DNA of 64,000 nt from Roseivivax halodurans JCM 10272 (GTDB lineage Bacteria > Pseudomonadota > Alphaproteobacteria > Rhodobacterales > Rhodobacteraceae). The notes beneath the pieces are model-generated. The model did not search any database and was not told where the DNA came from. It was given only the letters and a program-made list of their open reading frames with translations. The translations under genes were made by a program, and so were the position numbers. This document shows, in pieces, positions 1 to 8,036 of the stretch (position 1 is the stretch's first letter; every line of letters starts with the position of its first letter). Location of the stretch: contig NZ_JALZ01000005.1 in the NCBI RefSeq assembly GCF_000521785.1, positions 158,376-222,375 on the forward strand, read 5' to 3'.

Positions 1-874
1 CGAAGCGCGCATCCGCGACCGCGATGTCGCGGGTCATGACCTCCGCCGCGCGGTCGCCCAGCGGCTCGGTCGCCACGATGAAGTTGTTGATCGGCATGAC
101 CCGCCGCGCGACCTCGGGCTGCAACCCGCCGAGATAGCCGTTCCCGGCGAGGATCACGTGCTCGGCCTCGACGACGCCGTCCTCGGTGACGACCCGGTTC
201 GGCGTACCCGGCTCGACGCCGGTCACGTGGCTGCCCTCGCAGATCGACGCGCCCGCATCCCGTGCCGCGCGCGCCAGCCCGAGCGCGAAGCGCAAGGGGT
301 GCAGGTGGCCCGCATCCATGTCCACGATCCCGCCGCGGTAATCGGGAGAGGGGCAGATCCCCTGCCAGCTCTCGCGCCCGTGCACTTCGATCGCATCGTA
401 GCCGTAGCGCGACGACAGGTGCTCCGCGTAATCGTGCAGCTCGTGCACGTCGCGGTCCGACGAGGCCGTCCAGGCGACGCCCGGCTTCAGGCCGCATTCG
501 ATGTTGTGCCGCGCGATCAGCTCCTTCACGAGGCCCTTGGCCTCCTCGGCAAGCTCCCAGAGCCGCCGCGCATCCGCCTCGCCGACGCTCTTCTCGAGCT
601 TCAGCTGATCGGCGCGCTGCCCCGACCCGAGCTGCCCGCCGTTGCGGCCCGAAGCGCCGAAGCCGACGCGCTGCGCCTCGAGCAGCACCACGTCGCGCCC
701 GGCCTCGGCGAGGTGCAGCGCCGCCGAGAGCCCGGTATATCCGCCGCCCACGACGCAGACATCCGCCTTGCGCGTGCCCTTTAGGGGCGCGAACCGCGCC
801 AGCGGCTCGGCCGTCGCTGCATACCAGCTTTCGGGGTACTCGCCCCGCCGATCGTTCGCGAAGAGCAGATCCAC
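1..874 (-). CDS. puuB: gamma-glutamylputrescine oxidase-like FAD oxidoreductase (3' end cut by window edge)
   Basis: An FAD-dependent amine oxidase of the DAO family, of which only the first 291 or so residues lie in the window. The dinucleotide-binding glycine motif GGGYTG sits at residues 43-48, and a second flavin-contact region ILAGNGYLGG lies near the visible end. The N-terminus DLLFANDR...YPESWYA is typical of alphaproteobacterial PuuB homologues, which oxidise gamma-glutamylputrescine to the aldehyde with release of ammonia and peroxide. I chose the GTG at 874 because the family signature begins there and AAGAAGAAGG lies about 9 nt upstream; that purine stretch belongs to a dispersed repeat. 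It is the last visible gene of the minus-strand amine operon, 76 bp after the PuuA-like ligase. The family is confident; the substrate is inferred from the neighbours. Confidence 0.82.
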   Translation of the reverse strand, partial: MDLLFANDRRGEYPESWYAATAEPLARFAPLKGTRKADVCVVGGGYTGLSAALHLAEAGRDVVLLEAQRVGFGASGRNGGQLGSGQRADQLKLEKSVGEADARRLWELAEEAKGLVKELIARHNIECGLKPGVAWTASSDRDVHELHDYAEHLSSRYGYDAIEVHGRESWQGICPSPDYRGGIVDMDAGHLHPLRFALGLARAARDAGASICEGSHVTGVEPGTPNRVVTEDGVVEAEHVILAGNGYLGGLQPEVARRVMPINNFIVATEPLGDRAAEVMTRDIAVADARF

Positions 875-884
875 GCGGCCCGTC

Positions 885-934
885 CTTCTTCTTGACGAAA
901 ATATCCCGGGGAGCGCGAGGGGCTGGCCCCTCGC
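885..934 (-). repeat. dispersed intergenic element, copy 1
   Basis: On the minus strand it reads as a perfect 9-bp GC hairpin (915-934, two-base loop), then GGGATATTTTCGTCAAGAAGAAG. It fills the gap between the PuuA-like ligase and the PuuB-like oxidase, and its purine end acts as the apparent Shine-Dalgarno for the GTG at 874. Seven related copies occur elsewhere in the window. Confidence 0.75.
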
Positions 935-950
935 TTGCGGCGCGCCCCGC

Positions 951-2315
951 TCAGACGTTCAGAAGCAGATGCTCCCGCTCCCACGGGCTGATAACCTGCA
1001 GGAATTCCTCGTATTCGGCCCGCTTCACGATCGAGTAGACGCGCGCGAATTCCGGCCCCAGCACCTCGTGCAGCGCGGCCGCCCCGTCGAAGAGGTCGAG
1101 CGCCTGGCCGAGGACCCGCGGGATGTCGCCCTCGCCCTCGTAGGCGTCCCCCTTGAACTGCTTGGAGGGCCAGCGCTCCTCCATCAGCCCGAGATAGCCG
1201 CAGGCGAGCGACGCCGCGATGCCGAGATAGGGATTGCAATCCATGCCCGCGAGGCGGTTCTCGATCCGGCGGCTCTCGGGGCCCGAGAGCGGCACGCGGA
1301 TGCCCGTGGTGCGGTTGTCCCGCGCCCATTCGAGGTTGATTGGGGCGGCGTGGTCGCGCACGTAGCGGCGGTAGGAATTGACGTAGGGCGCAAGCACCGC
1401 GATCGCCGAGGGCAGGTGCGTCTGCATCCCCCCGATGAAGTGGAAGAACGCGTCGGTCTCGCCGCCTTGCGGGCCCGAGAAGATCGACTTTCCAGTCTCG
1501 ATGTCGTTGATCGAGTGGTGGATGTGCATCGCCGATCCCGGCTCGTCCGCGATCGGCTTGGCCATGAAGGTCGCGAAGCATTCGTGCCGGAGCGCCGCCT
1601 CGCGGATCAGCCGCTTGAAGAAGAACACCTCGTCGGCGAGCTTCACCGGATCTCCGTGCCGCAGGTTGATCTCGAGCTGGCCGGCGCCGCCCTCCTGCGT
1701 GATGCCGTCGATCTCGAAACCCTGTGCCTCGGCGAAATCGTAGATGTCGTCGATCACCGGGCCGAACTCGTCCACCGCGGTCATCGAATAAGCCTGACGC
1801 GCCGCCGCGGGCCGGCCCGAGCGGCCCATCATCGGCTTGATGTCCTGGGCTGGATCGGTGTTGCGCGCGACGAGGTAGAATTCCATCTCGGGCGCCACGA
1901 CCGGCTGCCAGCCCTGCTGGCGGTAGAGGTCGACCACGCGCTTCAGCACGTTGCGCGGCGCGCATTCCACCGGCCGGCCCTTGCGGTCAAAGGCATCGTG
2001 GATCACCTGCAGCGTCCAGTCCCCGGTCCAGGGGGCGGCGGTCGTCGTCGCCATGTCCGGATAGAGGATCATGTCGCGCTCGATGAAGCCCTCTTCCTCG
2101 TCCGCCGCCTCGCCCCAGTCGCCGGTGATGGTCTGGTAGAAGATCGAATCCGGCAGGTGGAAATACTTCATGCGCGCGAATTTCGACGCGGGCACCGCCT
2201 TGCCCCGGGCGATCCCGGGCAGGTCCGAGATGATGCATTCGACCTCGTCGAGCCGGCGCCCCTCGAGATAGGCGCGTGCCGCCTCGGGAAGGGCCACTGT
2301 CCAGTCCTCGCTCAT
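951..2315 (-). CDS. puuA: glutamine synthetase family protein, PuuA-like gamma-glutamylpolyamine ligase
   Basis: A 454-residue ATP-dependent ligase of the glutamine synthetase fold. Visible active-site elements are PEMEFYL (142-148), GQLEINL (212-218), HIHHS (264-268) and the NRTTGIRVP segment (334-342), followed by ENRLAG...NPY. True GlnA has NRSA-type segments and the adenylylated tyrosine near the C-terminus, which I do not see, so a PuuA-type enzyme joining glutamate to putrescine or another amine is more likely. The start ATG at 2315 overlaps the TGA of the upstream amidotransferase as ATGA, which implies coupled translation. It is followed by the PuuB-like oxidase. The fold is near certain; the amine specificity is inferred. 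Confidence 0.87.
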   Translation of the reverse strand: MSEDWTVALPEAARAYLEGRRLDEVECIISDLPGIARGKAVPASKFARMKYFHLPDSIFYQTITGDWGEAADEEEGFIERDMILYPDMATTTAAPWTGDWTLQVIHDAFDRKGRPVECAPRNVLKRVVDLYRQQGWQPVVAPEMEFYLVARNTDPAQDIKPMMGRSGRPAAARQAYSMTAVDEFGPVIDDIYDFAEAQGFEIDGITQEGGAGQLEINLRHGDPVKLADEVFFFKRLIREAALRHECFATFMAKPIADEPGSAMHIHHSINDIETGKSIFSGPQGGETDAFFHFIGGMQTHLPSAIAVLAPYVNSYRRYVRDHAAPINLEWARDNRTTGIRVPLSGPESRRIENRLAGMDCNPYLGIAASLACGYLGLMEERWPSKQFKGDAYEGEGDIPRVLGQALDLFDGAAALHEVLGPEFARVYSIVKRAEYEEFLQVISPWEREHLLLNV

Positions 2316-2995
2316 GTCAGGGTGCCTTCCCGGAAGAACCGTTCGAACTGGGTCCAGATCGCCTCGCGGTCGTTCGGCGAGCCGAGCTTGGCGCGCGCCC
2401 CTTCGAGCAGCGCGTCGGGCACGATCCCGGGACCGCGCGTATCGATCAGCGCCTCGGTAAAGGCGTCGTCGAACTCGGGATGGGCCTGCACCGAGAAGAT
2501 CCTGCCGTCGTAGAGCAGCGCCGCGTTCTCGCAAAACGGGTTCGAGGCGATGGACTTGGCGCCATCGGGCGCCTCGACGACCTGATCCTGGTGCCAGGCG
2601 TTCATCGTCTTCGGTCCGTCCGGGAACTGGTAGGTATGCGAACCCACGGCCCAGCCGTCGCGATACTTCTCGACCCGGCCGCCGAGCGCCTGCGCGATGA
2701 TCTGGTGGCCGAAGCAGACCCCGATGAGGGGGCGGCCGCTGTCACGGATGTCTCGCACGAGCTCTTCGAGCGGCGGGATCCAGGGATGATCCTCGTAGGC
2801 GCCGTGCTTCGAGCCGGTGATGATCCAGCCGTCCGCCGCCTCGGGGCCGGGCGGAAAGTCGTTCTCCAACACCGACCAGGCCTCTGTGTCGAAACCGCGC
2901 GCCTGAAGATGCGCGGCGAACATGTCGGAATATTGCCCCCACCGCGCGGAGAGGCTGTCGGGCAGAAGCCCGGTCTGAAGGATGCCGATCTTCAT
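2312..2995 (-). CDS. type 1 glutamine amidotransferase
   Basis: A 227-residue class I glutamine amidotransferase (GMP-synthase-like GATase1). The nucleophile elbow GVCFGHQ puts the catalytic Cys at 94, and VQAHPEF gives His172 and Glu174 of the triad. It is free-standing with no synthetase domain. It is not the C26-type PuuD sequence, but it could supply a comparable amide-bond hydrolase or amidotransfer activity in this amine pathway. It lies between two glutamine-synthetase-like genes on the same strand, 120 bp after the first, and overlaps the second by ATGA. The glutaminase fold is seen directly; the physiological substrate is unknown. Confidence 0.85.
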   Translation of the reverse strand: MKIGILQTGLLPDSLSARWGQYSDMFAAHLQARGFDTEAWSVLENDFPPGPEAADGWIITGSKHGAYEDHPWIPPLEELVRDIRDSGRPLIGVCFGHQIIAQALGGRVEKYRDGWAVGSHTYQFPDGPKTMNAWHQDQVVEAPDGAKSIASNPFCENAALLYDGRIFSVQAHPEFDDAFTEALIDTRGPGIVPDALLEGARAKLGSPNDREAIWTQFERFFREGTLT

Positions 2996-3115
2996 GAAAC
3001 ACCGTTGAGGGGGCTGTCGTCCGCGACCCTAGACGCCGGGGCAGCGGCGGGCAAGGCGGTCTCTCGGACCCGGCACCATGTCCGGAGGCGCGCACCTCCG
3101 GACACCGTTCGCGGC

Positions 3116-4468
3116 TCAGACCGTGTCGAGATAGATCGTGACCTGCTCGGCCGGCGAGAGCTCGTTCATGTAGTAGACCTCCTGCCGCTTGGTGAGTAGC
3201 AGGTTGCGGATGAGCTCCGGCGGCAGGAACCGCGGAACGATCTCGCTCGCCTCGAACGCGTCGATCGCCGACGTCCAGTCGCCCGGGATCTGCCCCAGCC
3301 CCTGCGCGTAGGCGTTGCCGGTGATCGGCTCGGGCGGCTCCACGCCCGCCTCGATGCCCTCGAGCGCTGTGCCGAGGATCGTCGCGAGCAGCAGGTAGGG
3401 GTTCACGTCGCCCCCGGCGACGCGGTGTTCGATCCGCCGTGCCTTGGGGTTGCCCGACGGGATCCGGATCGCCGAGGTGCGGTTCTCGTAGGCCCAGGAG
3501 ATGCCCGTCGGTGCGTGCGCGTCCGGCACCAGCCGGTCGTAGCTGTTGAGATGCGGCGCGAAGATCAGCGTCGAATCGTGCATCGCCGCAAGGCACCCCT
3601 GCACCGCGTGGCGCAGCGTGTCGGTGCCCCGCGGGCCCCCGTCGTCGAAGATGTTCTGGCCGTTCTCGTCGAGGACCGAGAAATGCGTGTGCAGTCCGGA
3701 GCCCGGGTAATCCTCGTAGGGTTTGGCCATGAACGAGGCAGCGAAGCCGTGCCGCCGCGCCATCCCCTTCACCAGCATCTTGAAGAACCACGCATCGTCC
3801 GCGGCCCTGAGCGCGTCGTCGCCATGCATGAGGTTAATCTCGAACTGGCCGAGCCCCGCCTCCGAGATCGCCGTGTCGGCGGGAATGTCCATCTCCTCGC
3901 AGGCGTCGTAGAGGTCGGTGAAGAAGGCATCGAACTGGTCGAGCGTGCGGATCGACATGGTCTCGGCCGCCTTGCGACGCTTCCCCGACCGCGGGCTGAC
4001 CGGCACTTCGAGATTGCGCCCCGAATCGTCGATCAGGAAGAACTCGAGCTCGCAGGCCACGACCGGCGTCAGCCCCTTCGCCCGGTATCTCTCGAGCACG
4101 GCGCGCAGCGCGTGCCGCGGATCGCCAGCGAAGGGCCGCCCGTCCTCGCGGAACATCCAGATCGGCAGGAGCGCGGTCGGCGCCTCGAGCCACGGCATCG
4201 GGATGAAGCCGCGCTCGGTCGGCCAGAGGATTCCGTCGCGGTCGCCGCTCTCGAAGACCAGCGGGCTGTCGTCGATGTCCTCGCCCCAGATGTCGAGGTT
4301 CAGCACCGACATCGGAAAGCGAGTGCCGTCGTCGATCACCTTGTCGGCGAAACGCGAGGGCACGCGCTTGCCGCGCGGCTGGGCGTTGAGGTCCGCCGCC
4401 GCCGCCCGGATCGTCCGGATCTGCGGATTGCGGCGCAGGAAGGTCTTCATGTGGTCGCGGGGCGCCAT
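3116..4468 (-). CDS. glutamine synthetase family protein (second, divergent copy)
   Basis: A 450-residue glutamine-synthetase-fold ligase. Glutamate/metal motifs are CELEFFL near 136, GLGQFEINLMHG near 205 and GLHTHFS near 255, and the ATP-side segment NRTSAIRIP lies near 325, followed by EHRVAGGDVNPYL. It is clearly paralogous to the PuuA-like gene downstream but differs along its whole length, so the two probably act on different amines or work as a pair. The ATG at 4468 has GGAAAGG seven bases upstream; an in-frame ATG at 4450 has no clear ribosome site. It begins 28 bp after the permease gene ends, which ties the ligase to the transporter. Function as a gamma-glutamyl-amine ligase is inferred. 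Confidence 0.83.
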   Translation of the reverse strand: MAPRDHMKTFLRRNPQIRTIRAAAADLNAQPRGKRVPSRFADKVIDDGTRFPMSVLNLDIWGEDIDDSPLVFESGDRDGILWPTERGFIPMPWLEAPTALLPIWMFREDGRPFAGDPRHALRAVLERYRAKGLTPVVACELEFFLIDDSGRNLEVPVSPRSGKRRKAAETMSIRTLDQFDAFFTDLYDACEEMDIPADTAISEAGLGQFEINLMHGDDALRAADDAWFFKMLVKGMARRHGFAASFMAKPYEDYPGSGLHTHFSVLDENGQNIFDDGGPRGTDTLRHAVQGCLAAMHDSTLIFAPHLNSYDRLVPDAHAPTGISWAYENRTSAIRIPSGNPKARRIEHRVAGGDVNPYLLLATILGTALEGIEAGVEPPEPITGNAYAQGLGQIPGDWTSAIDAFEASEIVPRFLPPELIRNLLLTKRQEVYYMNELSPAEQVTIYLDTV

Positions 4469-4496
4469 TCGGGGCCTTTCCGGGATGCTTCTGTCG

Positions 4497-5303
4497 TCAG
4501 CGCACGAGGATCGGACGGATCCGCAGCCTCGCGCGCCGGGTTTGCGGAAGATGACGGTTGAGCCGCCGGTTCGCCAGCCCGAAGAGGCCGATCACCGTGA
4601 GCGTCAGCAGGATGAAGTATCCCGCTAGGATCGGGTAAGGCACGAACGGATTGAACGTCTTGTCGGCGAAGTAGCTCGCGTAATAGAGCGCGTCGCCCTT
4701 CTGCTGCCGCGCCGGGAAGCCCGAGAAGAAGACGAGCGCGGTGGCGTGGAAGAGGAAGATCGCCTCGTTGGTATAGGCGGGCCAGGCGAGCCGCAGCATC
4801 GTCGGCCAGGTGATGCGCCGGAACTTGCTCCAGCCGTGGAAGCCGTAGGCGTCCGCCGCCTCCATGTCGCCCTTCGGCACCGAGAGGACCGCACCGTGGA
4901 AGATCTCGCCCGAATAGGCGGCGGTGTTCAGGAAGAGGACGATCGTCGCCCCGAGCCAGGCCGCGGTGAAGGGGTCGAAGAACGGGTAGGCCGATTTCAG
5001 CGACAGGAAGGCGAAATAGGCGAAGAAGAACTGGATGAAGAGCGGCGAGCCCCGGAAGACGAAGATGAACCATTCGGACGGCTTGCGCAGCCACGGGTTC
5101 CGCGCCGCCTTGCCGAGCGCGACGGCGGTGGCGAGCAGGAACCCCGAGGCGAGCGCGAGCGTGCCGAAATAGATGTTCCAGATCATGCCCGACCCGATCA
5201 GCGTGACCTGCTGGCACAGCGTGAAGTCCGAGCGCGGCAGCAGCCGCTCCCCGATCCCGAGGCTGCGCAGGCCGTAATCGGCGATGGTCTCCCAGCAGCT
5301 CAT
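4497..5303 (-). CDS. amino-acid-type ABC transporter permease (HisM-like)
   Basis: A 268-residue inner-membrane permease of the polar amino acid (HisM/GlnP) family. It has a hydrophobic N-terminal segment followed by further membrane spans and the coupling-loop EAA-like segment around MEAADAYGFHG, which docks on the ATPase. The PSEWFIFVFRGSPLFIQ segment is the conserved family signature. The ATG at 5303 is preceded by GGAG; a further in-frame ATG at 5333 would add ten Arg/Pro-rich residues and is less likely. It is the second permease of the operon and partners the gene at 5395-6279. The C-terminus is rich in arginine (QTRRARLRIR). Confidence 0.87.
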   Translation of the reverse strand: MSCWETIADYGLRSLGIGERLLPRSDFTLCQQVTLIGSGMIWNIYFGTLALASGFLLATAVALGKAARNPWLRKPSEWFIFVFRGSPLFIQFFFAYFAFLSLKSAYPFFDPFTAAWLGATIVLFLNTAAYSGEIFHGAVLSVPKGDMEAADAYGFHGWSKFRRITWPTMLRLAWPAYTNEAIFLFHATALVFFSGFPARQQKGDALYYASYFADKTFNPFVPYPILAGYFILLTLTVIGLFGLANRRLNRHLPQTRRARLRIRPILVR

Positions 5304-5333
5304 GCGCGCACGCTCCGGTGGCCGCCGGCGCAT

Positions 5334-5360
5334 GAGTGTTTTTGCCAAGAAGAAGCAGGG
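5334..5360 (+). repeat. dispersed intergenic element, copy 2 (partial)
   Basis: The sequence GAGTGTTTTTGCCAAGAAGAA followed by GCAGGGG matches the 3' half of the element. The hairpin half is degenerate, with only a GCCGCCGGC-like stretch just before it. It lies in the gap between the two permease genes, in the orientation opposite to transcription. Confidence 0.6.
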
Positions 5361-5394
5361 GCGGGGGCGCGCCGAATATGGCCGGGTTGCGTGG

Positions 5395-6279
5395 TCATGC
5401 CGCCGCCTTTCTTTGCGCCTCGCCCGCGACGGTCGCCTGCCCGTGGGTCAGGCGCGTCATCAGGCGCGCGAGCGCGATCTCGGAGACCCTCGTGAAGGCG
5501 AGGTAGAAGACCAGGAGCGCGAGGAAGTACCACATCCGCCAGTCACCGTGCGGATAGTCTGTGAATTGCGGCGTCTTCGTCCCGCCGAGCTCGCGCGCCC
5601 AGTAGACGATGTCCTCGACGCCGAGCAGGAACAGGAGCGGCGTCGCCTTGATCAGCACCATCCAGAGGTTCGACAGGCCCGGCAGGGCGTAGACCCACAT
5701 CTGCGGCACGAGGATGCGCCGGAAGGTCTGGCGCGGGGTCATGCCGTAGGCTTCCGCGGTCTCGATCTGCGCGTGCGGGACCGCGCGCATGGCGCCGAAG
5801 AGCACGTTCGCCGCGAAGGCGCCGAAGACGATGGCGAAGGTCAGCACCGCAAGTCCGAAGCCGTAGCTCTCGTGCACCCATTGCGGCGCCGAGGAGAGCG
5901 GCAGCTTGGCTTCGTTGCAGACCACGAAGTCGTTGCCCTGCCAGATCGGCTGGTTCCAGCCCGGGCAGAGCGCCTTGTGGCGCAGGAACTCGAACGCCTG
6001 GTCGAGCGCGATCACGAAAAAGAGGAAGAAGGCGATGTCCGGAACACCCCGGACGATCGCGATGTAGCCCTTGCCGAGCCACGAGAGCGGCGCGATCTGG
6101 CTGCGCGCCAGCACCGCCCCGCCGAAGCCGAAGGCGAGTGCAGCCGGCGCGGTGATGGCGAGCAGCAGCAGCACCGTGCCGAAGGCACCGTAGAACGCCA
6201 TGTGCTTGCCCGTCGTCAGGTAACAGGCAAGCCAGGCGAGGCCGTCGAGCGCGGCGGGATCTGAGCAGGAGCCAAGCAT
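5395..6279 (-). CDS. amino-acid-type ABC transporter permease (HisQ-like)
   Basis: A 294-residue integral membrane permease of the polar amino acid ABC family. The conserved YIAIVRGVPDIAFFLFF segment lies near residues 72-88, and the coupling helix AEAYGMTPRQTFRRILVPQ near 172-190. It is longer than typical HisQ proteins because of a polar insert (CPGWNQPIWQGNDFVVCNEAK) of 20 or so residues in a periplasmic loop that holds two cysteines. Such inserts are known in alphaproteobacterial members, but the role is unclear. It pairs with the HisM-like permease, and both would be driven by the ATPase at 7086-7886. It is separated from the binding-protein gene by a short hairpin. Confidence 0.87.
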   Translation of the reverse strand: MLGSCSDPAALDGLAWLACYLTTGKHMAFYGAFGTVLLLLAITAPAALAFGFGGAVLARSQIAPLSWLGKGYIAIVRGVPDIAFFLFFVIALDQAFEFLRHKALCPGWNQPIWQGNDFVVCNEAKLPLSSAPQWVHESYGFGLAVLTFAIVFGAFAANVLFGAMRAVPHAQIETAEAYGMTPRQTFRRILVPQMWVYALPGLSNLWMVLIKATPLLFLLGVEDIVYWARELGGTKTPQFTDYPHGDWRMWYFLALLVFYLAFTRVSEIALARLMTRLTHGQATVAGEAQRKAAA

Positions 6280-6295
6280 CGCATCTGGCGGGAGC

Positions 6296-6313
6296 GGGCG
6301 GGATCACCCGCCC
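6296..6313 (-). other. intercistronic hairpin between binding-protein and permease genes
   Basis: GGGCGGG-ATCA-CCCGCCC is a perfect 7-bp stem with a four-base loop between the stop of the binding-protein gene (6324) and the start of the permease (6279). It has no T-run, so it is not a classical terminator. In many ABC operons a hairpin at this place protects the upstream transcript and lets the binding protein be made in excess; that role is inferred here. Confidence 0.5.
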
Positions 6314-6323
6314 CCGTCACGGC

Positions 6324-7049
6324 TCAGTACTGGCCGATCTCGTCGCCGAACCACTTCACGAGCATCTCGTTCAGCGTGCCGTCCTCCTTCATCGAGGTGA
6401 TCGCCTCGTCGAAGGTGGTCTGCAGTTCGTCGTCGCTCTCGCGCAGGCCCATGCCGATGCCGCCGCCGAGCGGGACGGGATCGCCCACGAACATCAGCTC
6501 GCCGCCAGAGGCGTCGACGATCGGCTTGAGGAAGTCGTAATCGGCGAAGACCGCGTCCGCCTCGCCGTTGCGCACCGCCGCGACGGTTTCCTCGGGGTTG
6601 GCGTATTCCAGAAGCGCGGCCTCGCTCTCGGCCACATGCCCCGCCTGGATCGTCGCGGCCTGCGCGGCCACCACGCCGGCTTCGAAATCCGCGTCCTCGG
6701 AGAGGGCGACATAGGCGCTCTCGGTCGGCGGGTAGTAATCCTGCGTGAAGTCGATGACCTCGTCACGCTCGTCGGTGATCGACATGCCGGCCATGATCGT
6801 GTCGTAGTTCGAGGAGACGAGGTTGGGGATGATCGAATCCCACTCGTTCGACACCCATTCGCAGTTCAGCTCGGCCCGTTCGCACAGCTCGTTGCCGAGC
6901 TCGATCTCGAAACCGTCGAGTTCGCCCGCGTCGTTGATGAAGTTGTACGGAGGGTAGGCGCCCTCGGTGCCCATGCGGATCACGTCCTGGGCGAGGGCGG
7001 CCGAGGCCGACAGCGCCAGGACGGCGGCCGATGCGAGAATGGATTTCAT
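6324..7049 (-). CDS. transporter substrate-binding protein (family 3), periplasmic
   Basis: A 241-residue periplasmic solute-binding protein of family 3 (HisJ/ArtJ type). Residues 1-20 form a classical Sec signal peptide ending ALAQD, cleaved after ALA. The mature protein begins VIRMGTEGAYPPYNF, the family signature in which the acidic/aromatic residues bind an amino acid ligand; GFEIELGNEL follows. The two bilobal halves are complete, and the length is normal. It sits between the ATPase gene and the permease genes and should deliver an amine or cationic amino acid. The exact ligand cannot be read from the sequence, although the downstream gamma-glutamyl-amine genes favour a polyamine or related amine. 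Confidence 0.88.
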   Translation of the reverse strand: MKSILASAAVLALSASAALAQDVIRMGTEGAYPPYNFINDAGELDGFEIELGNELCERAELNCEWVSNEWDSIIPNLVSSNYDTIMAGMSITDERDEVIDFTQDYYPPTESAYVALSEDADFEAGVVAAQAATIQAGHVAESEAALLEYANPEETVAAVRNGEADAVFADYDFLKPIVDASGGELMFVGDPVPLGGGIGMGLRESDDELQTTFDEAITSMKEDGTLNEMLVKWFGDEIGQY

Positions 7050-7085
7050 GTCATACTCCCTGTTTTTGGTCGTCTTTTGAGGGGC

Positions 7086-7886
7086 TCAATGGCCCATGGT
7101 CGAACTGAGAAAGCCGCGCAGCCGCTCGGATTTCGGGTTCCCGAAGAGCGTGTCGGGGTCGCCTTCCTCCTCGATGAGGCCGCGGTGCAGGAACACGACA
7201 TGGGTCGAGACGTCGCGCGCCATCTTCATGTCGTGGGTCACGATGATCATGGTCCGGCCCTCGTCCGCAAGCGCCCGGATCACCCGCACCACCTCCTGCT
7301 CGAGTTCCGGATCGAGCGCCGAGGTCGGCTCGTCGAAGAGGATCGCCTCGGGCTCCATGCAGAGCGCCCGCGCGATCGCGGCGCGTTGCTGCTGACCGCC
7401 GGAGAGCTGCGCGGGGTAGACGTCGCACTTGTCGCCGATGCCGACCTTGCCGAGATAGTGGCGCGCGCGCTCCTCGACCTCGGCGCGGTCGCGGCCCATC
7501 ACGGTGACGGGCGCCTCCATCACGTTCTGCAGGATCGTCATGTGGGCCCAGAGATTGAACTGCTGGAACACCATCGAGAGGTTCGTGCGGATGCGGATGA
7601 CCTGTTTGAGGTCCGCGGGGTGCCGGTGATGCCCCTCGCCGCGCCAGCGCACCGGCTCGCCCTTGAAGAGGATCTCGCCCTGCTGGCTGTCCTCGAGCAG
7701 GTTCGCGCAGCGCAGGAGCGTCGACTTGCCCGAGCCCGAGGATCCGATCAGCGACACGACCTCGCCCTTCCGGGCCGAGATGTCGATGCCCTTCAGCACC
7801 TCCAGCGCCCCGTAGCTCTTGTGGAGGTCGCGGATTGCGATGACGGTCTCGCTGCCGGGGCTCTGTGCAGGGGCGGTTTCGGTCAC
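7086..7886 (-). CDS. amino-acid-type ABC transporter ATP-binding protein (HisP-like)
   Basis: An ATPase of about 266 residues that powers the adjacent import system. Walker A is GSSGSGKST, the Q-loop lies in FQQFNLWAH, the signature is LSGGQQQR, Walker B is AILFDEPTSALDP, and the switch His is in VTHDM. A GTG at 7886 starts VTETAPAQ... just ahead of the conserved VIAIRDLHKSYG. A longer reading from 7964 is open but adds a cysteine-containing leader not expected for the family, so the shorter start is preferred with moderate certainty. It is the first gene of the minus-strand operon that continues through the binding protein, permeases and ligases to the window edge. Confidence 0.86.
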   Translation of the reverse strand: MTETAPAQSPGSETVIAIRDLHKSYGALEVLKGIDISARKGEVVSLIGSSGSGKSTLLRCANLLEDSQQGEILFKGEPVRWRGEGHHRHPADLKQVIRIRTNLSMVFQQFNLWAHMTILQNVMEAPVTVMGRDRAEVEERARHYLGKVGIGDKCDVYPAQLSGGQQQRAAIARALCMEPEAILFDEPTSALDPELEQEVVRVIRALADEGRTMIIVTHDMKMARDVSTHVVFLHRGLIEEEGDPDTLFGNPKSERLRGFLSSTMGH

Positions 7887-8036
7887 TTTGAGGGCGTCGC
7901 GCTTCTTTGCCAGATCAGGTCCGGCAGAGCATGGTCCGAAGAAACGCCGGTTTGCAACGTGCAATCCGGGCGATGTGGGGGCCGATTGCCCGGAATGACG
8001 GCAGGTCAGCCCAATTCGGAGGCGGTTGGCCCGGGC

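Noticed and set aside
642..2513. Long open frame on the plus strand opposite the PuuA-like gene
   Set aside because: It is the mirror of a gene with full family motifs. The translation is repetitive Arg/Ala/Gly/Asp text caused by high GC and has no recognisable domain.
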